From Antennarius striatus (taxonomy: Eukaryota; Chordata; Actinopteri; Lophiiformes; Antennariidae): a DNA stretch of 64,000 bases. Shown here one piece after another: positions 63,849 through 64,000 of this stretch. How positions within the stretch are numbered: position 1 is the stretch's first letter; every line of letters begins with the position of its first letter. Under the pieces are notes generated by a model. That model saw only the letters and a program-made list of their open reading frames with translations. It was not told the origin of the DNA and did not search any database. A program made the translations under genes and the position numbers. Location: positions 12,285,501-12,349,500 of the forward strand of contig NC_090797.1 in NCBI RefSeq assembly GCF_040054535.1, written 5' to 3'.

Positions 63849-64000
63849 AGTGGGCATTCGTGCATCAACGCTCGCAACTTCACCTCATCGGGGATTTTTG
63901 GTAGGTAGTCACGTGTTACCGTATGCCCATTCTGTTGGCTGACGGCATCCGGAAGTGCACTGCGTTCCGTGAATCTTGGACTTACGTGAGACACAAAAGT
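63849..64000. mobile_element. Interspersed repeat, copy 2 (inverted relative to 20455-20623)
   Basis: It is the reverse complement of the repeat at 20455-20623, with about 85% visible agreement, and runs off the right edge in an rbm17 intron. Shared blocks include GCTGACGGCATCCGGAAGTG and CTTCACCTCATCG. Confidence 0.65.

Overview
The window is vertebrate nuclear DNA, almost certainly from a teleost fish. It has split genes with GT-AG introns, abundant (CA)n/(TG)n microsatellites, several families of short non-autonomous DNA transposons, fragments of fish-type LINEs, and proteins that align along their whole length with known vertebrate families. There is no bacterial or viral gene content, operon or CRISPR array. 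I built the exon models by hand from splice sites, reading frame and family sequence; no alignment was run.

Five protein-coding genes and one tRNA gene are supported. From left to right: (1) camk1d, minus strand, 5' part only: coding exons 1-3 at 35945-35848, 10825-10694 and 8544-8470. A 25 kb first intron fills most of the left half, and the kinase gene continues past the left edge. (2) cdc123, minus strand, complete in 13 coding exons, 44866-40105, 341 aa. (3) nudt5, plus strand, complete in 9 coding exons, 45768-48660, 220 aa, including a 9-nt microexon. It is head-to-head with cdc123. (4) il15ra, minus strand, complete in 7 coding exons, 61614-54016, 232 aa. Its introns hold a LINE remnant, a telomere-like repeat and an apparently intact tRNA-Ser(UGA) gene at 59743-59662. 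(5) rbm17, plus strand, first four coding exons from 62564, running off the right edge. It is head-to-head with il15ra.

The genes act in separate processes: calcium/calmodulin signalling (camk1d), eIF2 assembly (cdc123), ADP-ribose hydrolysis (nudt5), IL-15 presentation (il15ra) and splicing (rbm17). The order camk1d-cdc123-nudt5 matches the neighbourhood known in mammals, as does the divergent il15ra/rbm17 arrangement apart from il2ra. Here the two blocks are only about 5 kb apart. The visible regulatory logic is two divergent promoters. The cdc123/nudt5 gap has an inverted pair of ETS-type motifs, and the il15ra/rbm17 gap has an ISRE-like element on the il15ra side and a YY1-type motif on the rbm17 side.

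The remaining ~80% is intronic or intergenic and dominated by repeats: a four-copy palindromic MITE family, hAT-like and piggyBac-like elements, LINE 3' ends, microsatellites and several short near-perfect inverted repeats. I found no convincing new molecular system. The best leads are the nudt5 microexon, possible upstream ORFs in nudt5 and rbm17, the intronic tRNA, the interferon-type site of il15ra, and an isolated ~60-nt hairpin near 4.8 kb.
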